From Ramlibacter sp. (lineage in GTDB: Bacteria; Pseudomonadota; Gammaproteobacteria; Burkholderiales; Burkholderiaceae_C), in NCBI RefSeq assembly GCF_029866045.1, contig NZ_JARXAB010000023.1, forward strand, positions 1-64,000: a stretch of DNA of 64,000 nucleotides, given 5' to 3'. A program made the translations under genes and the position numbers. Under the pieces are notes generated by a model that saw only the letters and a list, made by a program, of their open reading frames with translations, searched no databases and had not been told where the DNA came from. This document shows positions 19,585 through 28,310 of the stretch, in pieces (the stretch's first letter is position 1; each line of letters begins with the position of its first letter).

Positions 19585-20558
19585 TGGCCGCAACTGACAA
19601 AGAAGACGAACTGGCCGGTACCGAGCAACCCTTCGTCTCCCACCTGATCGAGCTGCGCGACCGCCTGGTGAAGGCGCTGATCGCAGTCGTTGTCGCCGGC
19701 GCCGTGCTGGCGCTGTGGCCGGGACCTGGCCGCCTCTACGACTTCCTGGCCGCCCCCCTGATTGCCACGCTGCCCCAGGGCGCGACGCTCATCGCCACCT
19801 CGGTGATCTCGCCCTTTTTGGTGCCACTCAAGATCTTGCTGATGGCGGCCTTCCTGATAGCGCTGCCGGTCGTTCTCTACCAGGTCTGGGCCTTCGTTGC
19901 CCCCGGCCTCTACAACCACGAGAAGCGGCTGGTGCTTCCGCTGGTGGTCTCGAGCACCTTGCTGTTCTTCATCGGCGTGGCTTTTTGCTACTACTTCGTC
20001 TTCGGCCAGGTGTTCAAGTTCATCCAGAGCTTCGCCCCCAAGAGCATCACTGCTGCGCCTGATATCGAGGCTTACCTGAGCTTCGTGCTGACCATGTTCC
20101 TGGCCTTCGGCCTGGCTTTCGAGGTTCCCATCGTGGTGGTAGTCCTGGCTCGCATGGGCGTCGTGACCATCGAGAAGCTCAAGGCCTTTCGCAGCTATTT
20201 CATCGTGCTGGCCTTCGTCATCGCCGCGGTGGTGACGCCGCCGGACGTGGTGTCGCAGTTGGCCCTGGCCATTCCGATGTGCATCCTCTACGAGGTGGGC
20301 ATCGTGGCGGCCAAGTTCTTCATGACCTACACCAAGGCGCCCGAGGAGCCTACCGACGGCGCGGCCGCAGACCAGACGGCTGGCCAGGGCGCGCAGGCCG
20401 CGCCCACTCCCGCTGACGGGTCTACAGCCACCGCTGACGGGCCTACGACGCCTGCCGGTCAGTCGCCCAGTGAGGTCACAGTTGCTGGAGAAGCCCCTCC
20501 TGGCGCAAGCGGTGACACGCTTGCGGCGACGGGTCCAACCGAACCACCTCGGCCCTGA
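19584..20558 (+). CDS. tatC: Sec-independent translocase subunit TatC
   Basis: 324 residues, about 70 longer than typical. The core (about 15-255) has six membrane segments with FVSHLIELRDRLVKAL at the N-terminus and FFIGVAFCYYFV, FGLAFEVPIVVVVL, and FRSYFIVLAFVIAAVVTPPDV. After about 260 comes a low-complexity Ala/Thr/Pro/Gly/Gln tail of about 65 residues, probably cytoplasmic and disordered. The ATG at 19584 shares a base with the tatB TGA. Confidence 0.95.
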   Translation: MAATDKEDELAGTEQPFVSHLIELRDRLVKALIAVVVAGAVLALWPGPGRLYDFLAAPLIATLPQGATLIATSVISPFLVPLKILLMAAFLIALPVVLYQVWAFVAPGLYNHEKRLVLPLVVSSTLLFFIGVAFCYYFVFGQVFKFIQSFAPKSITAAPDIEAYLSFVLTMFLAFGLAFEVPIVVVVLARMGVVTIEKLKAFRSYFIVLAFVIAAVVTPPDVVSQLALAIPMCILYEVGIVAAKFFMTYTKAPEEPTDGAAADQTAGQGAQAAPTPADGSTATADGPTTPAGQSPSEVTVAGEAPPGASGDTLAATGPTEPPRP

Positions 20559-20655
20559 TCCGGGAGGCTTGCTTGGCATCTGGCGCCTGGCCAGGTCTAA
20601 GCTTTGCGCGAGCGCCCAGCGCAAGGGTTCCCGGTCCCGGATGTGGGGCGGCTGC

Positions 20656-21837
20656 CTAGCGCGGCCCCTGCGGCCCCTGCGGCCCCTGTGACCCTTGAGA
20701 CATAGGCGGCCGAGGCCGCAGGCCTGGCGTGATTTTCAGCGCTAGCTCGTCCGCGCGGCGCTGCACTTTGAACACGGTCTCAACCCCGGGTTTGAGCGCC
20801 GCCACTTGGCTCAGCAACTCGGGCACGTTGCCCACCCGCTGGCCGCCGACCTCCTCGATGACGTCGCCGGGCCGAATGCCCGCCTTGGCGGCTGGGCCAC
20901 TTTGCAGCACGCCGGTAATCAAGACGCCGCGCGCCGCCTGTGCGCGGAAAGTCTCGCGCAGCTCGGGCGTGAGGTCGGCAGGCTCCACCCCGATCCAGCC
21001 ACGGCGCACGGACCCCTCTTTCACGATGCTCTCCAGGATCTGACGCGCGGTAGCCACGGGAATCGCAAAGCCAATGCCCATGCTGCCGCCTGAGCGGGAG
21101 TAAATGGCGGTGTTGATACCCACCAGGTGGCCCTGGATGTCGACTAGCGCGCCGCCGGAGTTGCCAGGGTTGATCGCGGCGTCGGTCTGGATGAAGTTCT
21201 CGAAGGTGTTGATCCCCAGCTGGTTGCGGCCCAGGGCGCTGACGATGCCGCTGGTCACCGTCTGACCCACGCCGAAGGGGTTGCCGATCGCCAGCACCTG
21301 GTCGCCCACCTGCAGTGCGTCGGAGCTGCCCAGGGTGATCGCTGGCAGCTTGTCCAGGGTGATGCGCAGCACAGCAAGATCGCTCTCCGGGTCGGTGCCG
21401 ATCACCTTGGCCCGGGCGCTGCGGCTGTCGTTGAGAACCACCTGAATCTCATCGGCGCCCTCCACCACATGGTTGTTGGTGAGGATGTAGCCCTCGGGGC
21501 TGATGATCACCCCGCTGCCCAGGGCCGCCTGCGGCTGGTTGCCCTGGTCGCCGAAGAAGAAGCGAAACCAGGGCTCGTTCGCGTGCGGCCCCTGTCCGGC
21601 GGCCTTGGATGTGTTGATGCTCACCACCGCCGCAGCGCCCCGCTGGGCCGCCTGCCGGAAGCTCCCCGGGGGTGCGGCGCCGCCAGAGGAGGGCGCCGCC
21701 TCCAGCAGGGCCACGCCGGAGCTTCGGCCCAGCCCTGGCGCCTGGCGCAGCCAGTCCGGTTGCAGGGTGGTGACCACGAAATAGGCCGCCAGCAGGACCG
21801 TTACCGACTGGGAAAAGAGGAGCCAAAAGCGTCGCAT
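20656..21837 (-). CDS. DegS/DegQ-type periplasmic serine protease with one PDZ domain
   Basis: 393 residues from the ATG at 21837; ATG (21864) and TTG (21870) codons upstream are alternatives but the latter would overlap the divergent gene. N-terminal membrane anchor (about 5-25). Trypsin-like triad His123 (NNHVVEGAD), Asp153 (ESDLAVLRI) and Ser227 (NPGNSGGAL). One PDZ domain about 285-375 with GVEPADLTPEL and GVLITGVLQSGPAAKAGIRPGD. The single PDZ and anchor fit DegS/AlgW, which starts the sigma-E cascade. The C-terminus ends in collagen-like Gly-Pro-Gln triplets. Confidence 0.9.
   Translation of the reverse strand: MRRFWLLFSQSVTVLLAAYFVVTTLQPDWLRQAPGLGRSSGVALLEAAPSSGGAAPPGSFRQAAQRGAAAVVSINTSKAAGQGPHANEPWFRFFFGDQGNQPQAALGSGVIISPEGYILTNNHVVEGADEIQVVLNDSRSARAKVIGTDPESDLAVLRITLDKLPAITLGSSDALQVGDQVLAIGNPFGVGQTVTSGIVSALGRNQLGINTFENFIQTDAAINPGNSGGALVDIQGHLVGINTAIYSRSGGSMGIGFAIPVATARQILESIVKEGSVRRGWIGVEPADLTPELRETFRAQAARGVLITGVLQSGPAAKAGIRPGDVIEEVGGQRVGNVPELLSQVAALKPGVETVFKVQRRADELALKITPGLRPRPPMSQGSQGPQGPQGPR
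20661..20687 (-). repeat. Triplicated 9-base unit at the 3' end of the protease gene
   Basis: GCGGCCCCT occurs three times in tandem (20661-20669, 20670-20678, 20679-20687), with a diverged fourth unit after it. On the coding strand it gives the GPQ triplets near the C-terminus. Such units change copy number by slippage. Confidence 0.8.
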
Positions 21838-21890
21838 GGCCGGAGAATAACGCCGGTCGATCATCGACAATGCGCCTCGAACGGATTCCC

Positions 21891-22667
21891 ATGGCCACCC
21901 TGCAACAACTTATTCAAGCCTGCGACGGCCTGCTCCAGCCCGAGCGCTTCCGCGATTACGGCCCCAACGGCTTGCAAGTCGAGGGGCGCCCGCAGGTGCA
22001 CAAGCTGGTTTCTGGCGTCACCGCCAGCCTGGACCTGATCGACGCAGCGATCGCAGCCGGCGCCGACGCGGTTCTGGTGCACCATGGCTTGTTCTGGCGC
22101 GGCCAGGACGGCCGGGTCACCGGCTGGATGCGCCAGCGTCTGGCCCGCCTGCTGGCCCACGACATCAGCGTGCTGGCCTACCACCTCCCTTTGGACGCAC
22201 ACCCGGAGTTGGGCAACAACGCCCAGCTCGGTCGGGTCCTGGGCCTGCTGGCTGACGCCCGATTCGGGGAGCAAGACCTGGGCTTTCTCGGTGGACCGGC
22301 CGACGGCCAGGCCTTTGCCGACACTGCGGCCCTCAGGGCCCGTGTGGAGCAGGCGCTGGGGCGTCAGGTCACGGTGGTCGAGGGCCGCAACGCCCAGGGC
22401 GCAGCGCCCGCATCCTTGACTCGCATCGCTTGGTGCAGCGGCGGAGCCCAGGGCTACTTTGAGGCCGCCATCGCCGCCGGCGCCCAGGCCTTCCTCACCG
22501 GCGAGATTTCCGAGCCTCAGGCCCATTACGCGCGCGAATGCGGCGTGAGCTTCTTGGCCTGCGGCCATCACGCCACCGAGCGCTACGGAGCGCCGGCGGT
22601 GGCCGCTCGTGTGGCGCAGGACCTGGGCCTGGCGCACGAGTTCATCGACATCCCGAACCCCGCATGA
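21891..22667 (+). CDS. Nif3-like dinuclear metal-center protein (YbgI family)
   Basis: 258 residues. LLQPERFRDYGPNGLQVEG and VLVHHGLFWRG carry the His pair of the dinuclear metal site; the C-terminal LACGHHATERYGAPAVAARV contributes further ligands. Often called GTP cyclohydrolase I type 2, but the biological function is unsettled. The ATG at 21891 gives the conserved N-terminus; an ATG at 21870 is in frame. It overlaps the next gene by ATGA and is divergent from the protease. Confidence 0.88.
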   Translation: MATLQQLIQACDGLLQPERFRDYGPNGLQVEGRPQVHKLVSGVTASLDLIDAAIAAGADAVLVHHGLFWRGQDGRVTGWMRQRLARLLAHDISVLAYHLPLDAHPELGNNAQLGRVLGLLADARFGEQDLGFLGGPADGQAFADTAALRARVEQALGRQVTVVEGRNAQGAAPASLTRIAWCSGGAQGYFEAAIAAGAQAFLTGEISEPQAHYARECGVSFLACGHHATERYGAPAVAARVAQDLGLAHEFIDIPNPA

Positions 22668-23719
22668 GCACGCACCTCCCGATCGCGCTGACCATGGGCG
22701 ACGCCGCTGGCATCGGTGGAGAGGTTCTGGTCAAGGCCTTTGCCACCGAGCCCGCGCTGATGGCCGGCTGCTTTGTCGCTGGCGACCTGGCGCACCTGCG
22801 CCGGGCTGCCGCCGCTGTGGCGGCGACCGGTGTCGGGCCGGCCCCGGGCATGGCACTGCCGGTGGCCCTGATCGAGGGGCCCGAGCAGGCCCACGCGGTG
22901 CCCGCAGGCTGTCTGCCTGTCGTTCAGGTCGGCGCGCCGTCGGCCACCCTGGTCCCCTGGGGCCAGGTGGACGCCCAGGCCGGTCGCATGGCAGCCGAGT
23001 CTGTCATCTGGGCCGCTCGGCAGGCGCTGCGCGGCGAGGTGGCGGCGGTGGTCACCGCGCCCCTGCACAAGGAGGCGCTGGCGGCTGCAGGCGTGGCCTT
23101 TCCGGGACACACCGAGCTGCTGCAGGCCGAGGCCGCCGCGCACCTGGGCCGGTCGATCGCCGAGGTGCCGGTGCGGATGATGCTGGCCAGCCCCGCCCTG
23201 CGCGTCGTGCTCGTGAGCATCCATGTCTCCCTGCGTCAGGCCATCGAGGCGGTGACGTTCGAAAACGTGCTGCAAACCCTGCGCATCACCCACGCCGCCC
23301 TGTCCCGGGCCCTCGGCCATCCCCCGCGCATCGCGGTGGCGGGCCTCAACCCCCATGCCGGGGAGGGCGGCCTGTTCGGCCGCGAGGAGATCGATTTCAT
23401 TGCACCGGCGGTTACAGCAGCGCGCGCCGAGGGCATGCAGGTCGAGGGGCCTAGGGCGCCCGACACCATTTTCATGCGCGCCCGCCACGCGCCAGACCAC
23501 CCCGGCGAGTTCGATGTCGTCGTGGCGATGTACCACGACCAGGGACTCATCCCGGTGAAGTACCTGGGCCTCGATGAGGGTGTCAACGTGACCCTGGGCC
23601 TGCCCCTGGTGCGTACCAGTCCCGACCACGGTACTGCTTTCGATATCGCCGGCAGCGGCCGTGCCGACCCCGCCAGCTTGCTGGCGGCGGTGCGAAGCGC
23701 ACGCAGCCTCGTGCTTTGA
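22664..23719 (+). CDS. PdxA-family 4-phospho-hydroxyacid dehydrogenase
   Basis: 351 residues. IALTMGDAAGIGGEVLVKAF at the start, VVTAPLHKEALAAAGVAFPGHTELL in the middle, AGLNPHAGEGGLFGREE and VAMYHDQGLIPVKYLGLDEGVNVTLG toward the end are PdxA motifs with the metal-binding histidines. The MGDxAGIG start resembles the PdxA2 group (acting on 4-phospho-threonate or -erythronate) as much as true 4-hydroxythreonine-4-phosphate dehydrogenase. No pyridoxine gene is adjacent, so which one it is remains open. Confidence 0.8.
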   Translation: MSTHLPIALTMGDAAGIGGEVLVKAFATEPALMAGCFVAGDLAHLRRAAAAVAATGVGPAPGMALPVALIEGPEQAHAVPAGCLPVVQVGAPSATLVPWGQVDAQAGRMAAESVIWAARQALRGEVAAVVTAPLHKEALAAAGVAFPGHTELLQAEAAAHLGRSIAEVPVRMMLASPALRVVLVSIHVSLRQAIEAVTFENVLQTLRITHAALSRALGHPPRIAVAGLNPHAGEGGLFGREEIDFIAPAVTAARAEGMQVEGPRAPDTIFMRARHAPDHPGEFDVVVAMYHDQGLIPVKYLGLDEGVNVTLGLPLVRTSPDHGTAFDIAGSGRADPASLLAAVRSARSLVL

Positions 23720-23786
23720 ATCCTTCCGTACCACCCGGTCTGGCGCCCGCTGTCTCCACACATCGAGGCGGGCTGAAATGGTTCGC

Positions 23787-23792
23787 TACAAT
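23787..23792 (+). promoter_or_regulatory. Possible -10 box for the petABC operon
   Basis: TACAAT in the 116-base gap before petA, 44 bases ahead of the ATG. The -35 region is weak (TCGAGG or CATCGA at suitable distance). Location is right for the bc1 operon promoter. Confidence 0.4.
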
Positions 23793-23835
23793 CGCGGGTT
23801 GTCCCTAATCCAAGCATCTTCCGTCGAGGACCCCC

Positions 23836-24432
23836 ATGAGTAGCACCCCAGTGGACGCCAGCAAACGGACGTGGTTGATCGCGTCTGGCTGTGCCGGCGC
23901 AGTGGGCGGCGCGTTCGTCGCCGTTCCCTTCGTGAGCAGCTTCCAGCCTTCCGAGCGCGCCAAGGCCGCAGGCGCTGCCGTGGAGGTCGACATCTCCGCC
24001 CTCCAGCCCGGCGAAAAAGTCACTGTCGAGTGGCGAGGCAAGCCGGTCTGGATCATGAAGCGCACGCCGGAACAATTGGCCGCCCTGCCCAAGTTCGATG
24101 GTCAGCTGGCCGACCCCAAGTCCGATCGCACCGCGTACCCCACTCCGGACTACGCCAAGAACACCCACCGTTCGATCAAGCCCGAAATTTTTGTGGGTGT
24201 GGGCATCTGCTCCCACCTGGGCTGCTCGCCCAGCGACAAGTTTCAGGCGGGGCCGCAGCCTTCGCTGCCCGATGACTGGCAAGGCGGCTTCCTCTGCCCC
24301 TGCCACGGTTCCACCTTCGACCTGGCCGGCCGCGTGTTCAAGAACAAGCCCGCGCCTGACAACCTCGAGGTGCCGCCGCACATGTATGTGTCCGACACCA
24401 AGCTGGTGATCGGCGAAGACAAGAAGGCGTGA
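23836..24432 (+). CDS. petA: Ubiquinol-cytochrome c reductase Rieske iron-sulfur subunit
   Basis: 198 residues. An N-terminal KRTWLIASGCAGAVGGAFVAV segment is the membrane anchor, with a KR in place of the usual twin arginine of the Tat signal. The 2Fe-2S ligands lie in CSHLGCSP and CPCHGSTFDLAG. It moves electrons from ubiquinol to cytochrome c1. First gene of the bc1 operon; 8 bases separate it from petB. Confidence 0.96.
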   Translation: MSSTPVDASKRTWLIASGCAGAVGGAFVAVPFVSSFQPSERAKAAGAAVEVDISALQPGEKVTVEWRGKPVWIMKRTPEQLAALPKFDGQLADPKSDRTAYPTPDYAKNTHRSIKPEIFVGVGICSHLGCSPSDKFQAGPQPSLPDDWQGGFLCPCHGSTFDLAGRVFKNKPAPDNLEVPPHMYVSDTKLVIGEDKKA

Positions 24433-24440
24433 GACAGACC

Positions 24441-25853
24441 ATGGCTCAATTCAAGGAAATTTCCCCCAATGCCTCGGCCTCCGAGAAGCTGACCAACTGG
24501 TTCGACAACCGCTTCCCGACCGCCTTTGCCGCGTACCGCGACCACCTGTCCGAGTACTACGCACCGAAGAACTTCAACTTCTGGTACTTCTTCGGCTCGC
24601 TGGCGCTCCTGGTGCTGGTGATCCAGATCGTCACCGGCATCTTTCTGGTGATGAACTACAAACCCGACGCGAACACTGCCTTCGCTTCGGTCGAGTACAT
24701 CATGCGTGATGTGCCCTGGGGCTGGCTGATCCGCTACATGCATTCCACCGGCGCCTCGGCCTTTTTCGTCGTGGTCTACCTGCACATGTTCCGCGGCCTG
24801 ATCTACGGCAGCTACAGAAAGCCCAGGGAGCTGGTCTGGATCTTCGGCTGCGCGATCTTCCTGTGCCTGATGGCTGAGGCCTTCATGGGCTACCTGCTCC
24901 CCTGGGGGCAAATGTCTTACTGGGGTGCGCAGGTGATCGTGAACCTGTTCGCCGCCATTCCCTTCATCGGCCCTGACCTGGCGCTGCTTATTCGCGGCGA
25001 CTACGTGGTGTCCGACGCTACCCTGAACCGCTTCTTCAGCTTCCACGTGATCGCGGTGCCCCTGGTTCTGCTGGGCCTGGTGGTGGCGCACATCCTGGCG
25101 CTGCATGACGTCGGCTCGAACAACCCGGATGGCGTCGAGATCAAGGGCCCCAACGCCCCCAAGGATGCCAACGGAAAGCCCCTTGACGGCATTCCCTTCC
25201 ATCCGTACTACACCGTTCACGACATCTTGGGCGTGTCTGTCTTCCTGTTGGTGTTCTCCGCCATCGTGTTCTTTGCGCCTGAATTCGGCGGCTACTTCCT
25301 GGAGTACAACAACTTCATCCCAGCCGACCCGCTCAAAACCCCGGCGCACATCGCCCCGGTGTGGTACTTCACGCCGTATTACTCAATGCTGCGCGCCATT
25401 ACCTCCGAGATGGTCTACGTGCTGGTGCTGTGCGTGGTAGCAGCCGCTGCCCTGGTGTCACTGCGCTCCAAGCTGCCCACCTTCATCAAGGGCGGTATCG
25501 TGATCGGCGCCGTGGTCGGCATCGCCCTGCTGCTGGGTATTGATGCCAAGTTCTGGGGTGTGGTCGTGATGGGTGGCGCCGTGATCATCATGTTCTTCCT
25601 GCCCTGGCTCGATCACAGCCCGGTGCGCTCCATCCGCTACCGCCCGAGCTGGCACAAATACGTCTACGGCGTGTTCGTCGTCAACTTCTTCGTTCTGGGC
25701 TATCTTGGCGTGCAGCCGCCCTCGCCGATCGGTGAGCGCGTCTCGCAGGTGGGCACCTTGTTCTATTTCGGCTTCTTCCTGCTGATGCCGTGGTGGAGCC
25801 GCCTGGGTGAGCCCAAACCGGTGCCCGAGCGCATCACCTTCGCGCCCCACTGA
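24441..25853 (+). CDS. petB: Cytochrome b of the bc1 complex
   Basis: 470 residues with eight or more membrane segments. LVLVIQIVTGIFLVMNYKPD, the heme-ligand helices around MHSTGASAFFVVVYLHMFRG and FSFHVIAVPLVLLGLVVAHI, and the Qo-site segment GYLLPWGQMSYWGAQV are clear. The ATG at 24441 is used; a GTG 12 bases upstream is unlikely. Confidence 0.97.
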   Translation: MAQFKEISPNASASEKLTNWFDNRFPTAFAAYRDHLSEYYAPKNFNFWYFFGSLALLVLVIQIVTGIFLVMNYKPDANTAFASVEYIMRDVPWGWLIRYMHSTGASAFFVVVYLHMFRGLIYGSYRKPRELVWIFGCAIFLCLMAEAFMGYLLPWGQMSYWGAQVIVNLFAAIPFIGPDLALLIRGDYVVSDATLNRFFSFHVIAVPLVLLGLVVAHILALHDVGSNNPDGVEIKGPNAPKDANGKPLDGIPFHPYYTVHDILGVSVFLLVFSAIVFFAPEFGGYFLEYNNFIPADPLKTPAHIAPVWYFTPYYSMLRAITSEMVYVLVLCVVAAAALVSLRSKLPTFIKGGIVIGAVVGIALLLGIDAKFWGVVVMGGAVIIMFFLPWLDHSPVRSIRYRPSWHKYVYGVFVVNFFVLGYLGVQPPSPIGERVSQVGTLFYFGFFLLMPWWSRLGEPKPVPERITFAPH

Positions 25854-25874
25854 AGTCAAGGCAGGGACCATTCC

Positions 25875-26654
25875 ATGAAAAAGACCCTCTCTTCCCTGTT
25901 CCTGGCGCTGGTCACGGCCCTGAGCTTGGGGCTCGCCGGCACGGCAGCCCATGCGGCGGGCGGCGACACCATCGCCTGGGACAAGGCACCCAACAAGGTC
26001 AACGACCTGCCCGCCCTGCAAGAAGGCGCGAAGCTGTTTGTCAACTACTGCCTGAACTGCCACTCTGCTGCCTACATGCGCTACAACCGCCTGCAGGACA
26101 TCGGCCTGACCGAGCAGCAGATCAAGGACAACCTGCTGTTCGCCACCGACAAGATCGGTGACACGATGAAGTCCAACATCGACCCGAAGCAGGCCAAGGA
26201 GTGGTTTGGTGGCCTGCCGCCTGACCTGACCCTCGTCGCCCGTTCGCGCGCTGGCCACGGCGGCACTGGCGCAGATTACCTGTACACCTACCTGCGTACC
26301 TACTACCGTGACCCGACCAAGGCCACCGGCTGGAACAACCTGGCCTTCCCGAATGTCGGCATGCCGCATGTGCTCTACCAACTGCAGGGCGAGCGTGAGC
26401 CAATCTACGAAACCGTGAAGGCTCACGGCCAGGACACCCAAGTCTTCAAGGGCTGGAAGCAGATCACCCCCGGCACGATGACGCCCCTGCAGTACGACCA
26501 GGCGATGGCCAATCTGGTGGGCTACATGCAGTGGATGGCGGAGCCTGCGCAGAACACCCGCGTACGGGTGGGTGTTTGGGTCCTGCTGTTTTTGGCGGTA
26601 TTCACTGTTTTTGCCTGGCGCCTCAACGCCGCTTTCTGGAAGAATGTCCGCTGA
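25875..26654 (+). CDS. petC: Cytochrome c1
   Basis: 259 residues. Signal peptide 1-27 ending in AHA. Heme attachment CLNCH in LFVNYCLNCHSAAYMRYN, with a methionine ligand likely in the GMPHVL segment. C-terminal anchor WVLLFLAVFTVFAWRLN. Third gene of the bc1 operon; followed by a strong terminator-like hairpin at 26749. Confidence 0.97.
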   Translation: MKKTLSSLFLALVTALSLGLAGTAAHAAGGDTIAWDKAPNKVNDLPALQEGAKLFVNYCLNCHSAAYMRYNRLQDIGLTEQQIKDNLLFATDKIGDTMKSNIDPKQAKEWFGGLPPDLTLVARSRAGHGGTGADYLYTYLRTYYRDPTKATGWNNLAFPNVGMPHVLYQLQGEREPIYETVKAHGQDTQVFKGWKQITPGTMTPLQYDQAMANLVGYMQWMAEPAQNTRVRVGVWVLLFLAVFTVFAWRLNAAFWKNVR

Positions 26655-26748
26655 CGCGGCGTGCTGAATGGACAAGGCCGCTCACGCGGTGTCCTGAAGT
26701 ACACCGGGGTTTGGGCGCATAACGCGCCCGAACCCAGCGAATCCCCCT

Positions 26749-26781
26749 GGAGTGGGCCGCCTCGCGGGCCCGCTCCTTTTT
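26749..26781 (+). terminator. Intrinsic terminator or attenuator between petC and sspA
   Basis: A 10-pair stem (26749-26758 with 26767-26776, one T-G wobble) and 8-base loop is followed by five T residues. It lies 19 bases before the sspA ATG, so it can end the pet transcript or limit read-through into sspA. Confidence 0.75.
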
Positions 26782-26800
26782 GATTTAAGGAGCCACCGAC

Positions 26801-27412
26801 ATGATGGTGCTGTACTCGGGCACAACCTGCCCTTTCTCCCACCGCTGCCGCTTTGTCCTGTTCGAAAAAGGCATGGACTTCGAGATCCGCGACGTGGATC
26901 TGTACAACAAGCCCGAAGACATCAGCGTGATGAATCCCTACGGCCAGGTGCCTATCCTGGTCGAGCGTGACCTCATCTTGTATGAGTCCAACATCATCAA
27001 CGAGTACATCGACGAGCGCTTCCCGCATCCGCAGCTGATGCCCGGTGACCCGGTCGACCGTGCCCGGGTGCGCCTGTTCCTGCTGAACTTCGAAAAAGAA
27101 CTGTTCGTTCACGTGAGCACGCTGGAGTCACGCGCTGCCAAGGGCAATGAGAAGGCGCTGGAGAAGGCCCGCGCGCACATTCGCGACCGCCTGACCCAAC
27201 TCGCGCCGGTGTTCCTGAAGAACAAGTACATGCTCGGCGACAACTTCTCCATGCTCGACGTGGCCATTGCCCCTCTGCTGTGGCGCATGGACTATTACGG
27301 CATTGAGCTGTCCAAGAACGCATCGCCCTTGCTCAAGTACGCCGAGCGCATCTTCTCCCGTCCGGCTTACATCGAGGCGCTCACGCCCTCGGAGAAGGTG
27401 ATGCGCAAGTAA
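26801..27412 (+). CDS. sspA: Stringent starvation protein A homologue
   Basis: 203 residues; glutathione-S-transferase fold. MVLYSGTTCPFSHRCRFVL, EIRDVDLYNKPEDISVMNPYGQVPILVERDL and LILYESNIINEYIDERFPHPQLMP match SspA, which binds RNA polymerase rather than acting as an enzyme. Two ATG codons in a row (26801, 26804) can serve as start. A TAAGGAG ribosome site precedes. Followed by sspB, as usual. Confidence 0.95.
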   Translation: MMVLYSGTTCPFSHRCRFVLFEKGMDFEIRDVDLYNKPEDISVMNPYGQVPILVERDLILYESNIINEYIDERFPHPQLMPGDPVDRARVRLFLLNFEKELFVHVSTLESRAAKGNEKALEKARAHIRDRLTQLAPVFLKNKYMLGDNFSMLDVAIAPLLWRMDYYGIELSKNASPLLKYAERIFSRPAYIEALTPSEKVMRK

Positions 27413-27463
27413 GCGGTCTTTCCGCACGCCTTGCGCTCGCCCGGCCACGTTGCGATCTGCCGC

Positions 27464-28036
27464 ATGAACGCCATCGAGTCCACCTCCACGCGCCCGTACC
27501 TCATTCGTGCGCTGTACGACTGGTGCACGGACAACGGTCTCACCCCCTATGTGGCGGTGGCGGTGGATGACAGCGTGCAGGTGCCGCGTGACTATGTGAA
27601 GAACGGCGAGATCGTTCTGAACATCAGCTTCGACGCCACCAGCTCGCTCAAGCTGGGCAACGATTTCATTGAGTTCAAGGCGCGCTTTGCGGGCGTTGCC
27701 CGCGACATCATGGTGCCGGTGGGCCGGGTTTTGGCCATCTACGCCCGGGAGAACGGCCAGGGCATGGCCTTCCCGGTCGACACCTCGGCCGACAGTCTGC
27801 AAGCTGGCGAGGCGGGGGCGGCCGGTGCCGCCGGCGAAGCGAGTGGTGCGGATGGCACGGGCGTGGGTCGCGGCCGCAGCTCCGCGCTGACCCGCGTGCC
27901 CGCTGCAGAAGGCGATCGGCCCCAGTTGGTTCCCCTGGATTCGCCCGCATCAGCGCCGGAGTTGGCCGGTGACGAGGAACCGCCGCCGCGTCCTGCTGGC
28001 GGTGGACCGCGCCCCGCGCTCAAGCGGGTGAAGTAA
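27464..28036 (+). CDS. sspB: ClpXP adaptor SspB
   Basis: 190 residues. The substrate-binding domain (about 1-110) shows STRPYLIRALYDWCTDNGLTPYVAV and NGEIVLNISFDATSSLKLGND. A long flexible linker rich in Gly/Ala/Pro leads to the C-terminal RPALKRVK, the ClpX-docking motif. It delivers ssrA-tagged proteins to ClpXP. The ATG at 27464 gives the conserved start. Confidence 0.95.
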   Translation: MNAIESTSTRPYLIRALYDWCTDNGLTPYVAVAVDDSVQVPRDYVKNGEIVLNISFDATSSLKLGNDFIEFKARFAGVARDIMVPVGRVLAIYARENGQGMAFPVDTSADSLQAGEAGAAGAAGEASGADGTGVGRGRSSALTRVPAAEGDRPQLVPLDSPASAPELAGDEEPPPRPAGGGPRPALKRVK

Positions 28037-28067
28037 TGGCATCCGTCCTGGTGGAGGTGTCAGTCCC

Positions 28068-28095
28068 TTCAACCGCCTCGCTCAGGCCCTAGAAT
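28068..28095 (+). promoter_or_regulatory. Probable tRNA-Thr promoter
   Basis: TAGAAT at 28090-28095 lies 9 bases before the tRNA 5' end, right for transcription starting near the mature end. A weak -35 (TTCAAC, 28068-28073) is 16 bases upstream of it. Confidence 0.45.
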
Positions 28096-28104
28096 TTCAG
28101 AGTC

Positions 28105-28180
28105 GCCGGTTTAGCTCAGTTGGTAGAGCACCCGCCTTGTAAGCGGAAGGTCGTCAGTTCGATTCCGACAACCGGCACCA
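28105..28180 (+). tRNA. tRNA-Thr (anticodon TGT)
   Basis: 76 bases, cloverleaf readable by eye: acceptor GCCGGTT/AACCGGC, D arm GCTC...GAGC, anticodon loop CTTGTAA giving UGU, T loop TTCGATT, and encoded ACCA 3' end. The first anticodon-stem pair (27-43) is C-A, and the T stem has an A-C at 52-62, the same as in the E. coli tRNA-Thr I recall. A terminator follows 10 bases later. Confidence 0.95.
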
Positions 28181-28189
28181 CACGTCCCC

Positions 28190-28228
28190 AACCCTGCTGA
28201 GTCACTGGCTCAGCAGGGTTGATCTTTT
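28190..28228 (+). terminator. Intrinsic terminator after tRNA-Thr
   Basis: A perfect 12-base stem (28190-28201 with 28209-28220), 7-base loop, then GATCTTTT. Could also work on the opposite strand, though no minus-strand gene ends here. Confidence 0.85.
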
Positions 28229-28310
28229 CGGGCGACACTCGTCTCCCACGGTGGTGGATCCCGATCGGCTGATCGATCCCGTACCGGGCAAGAATCAGGC
28301 TGGACATTCG

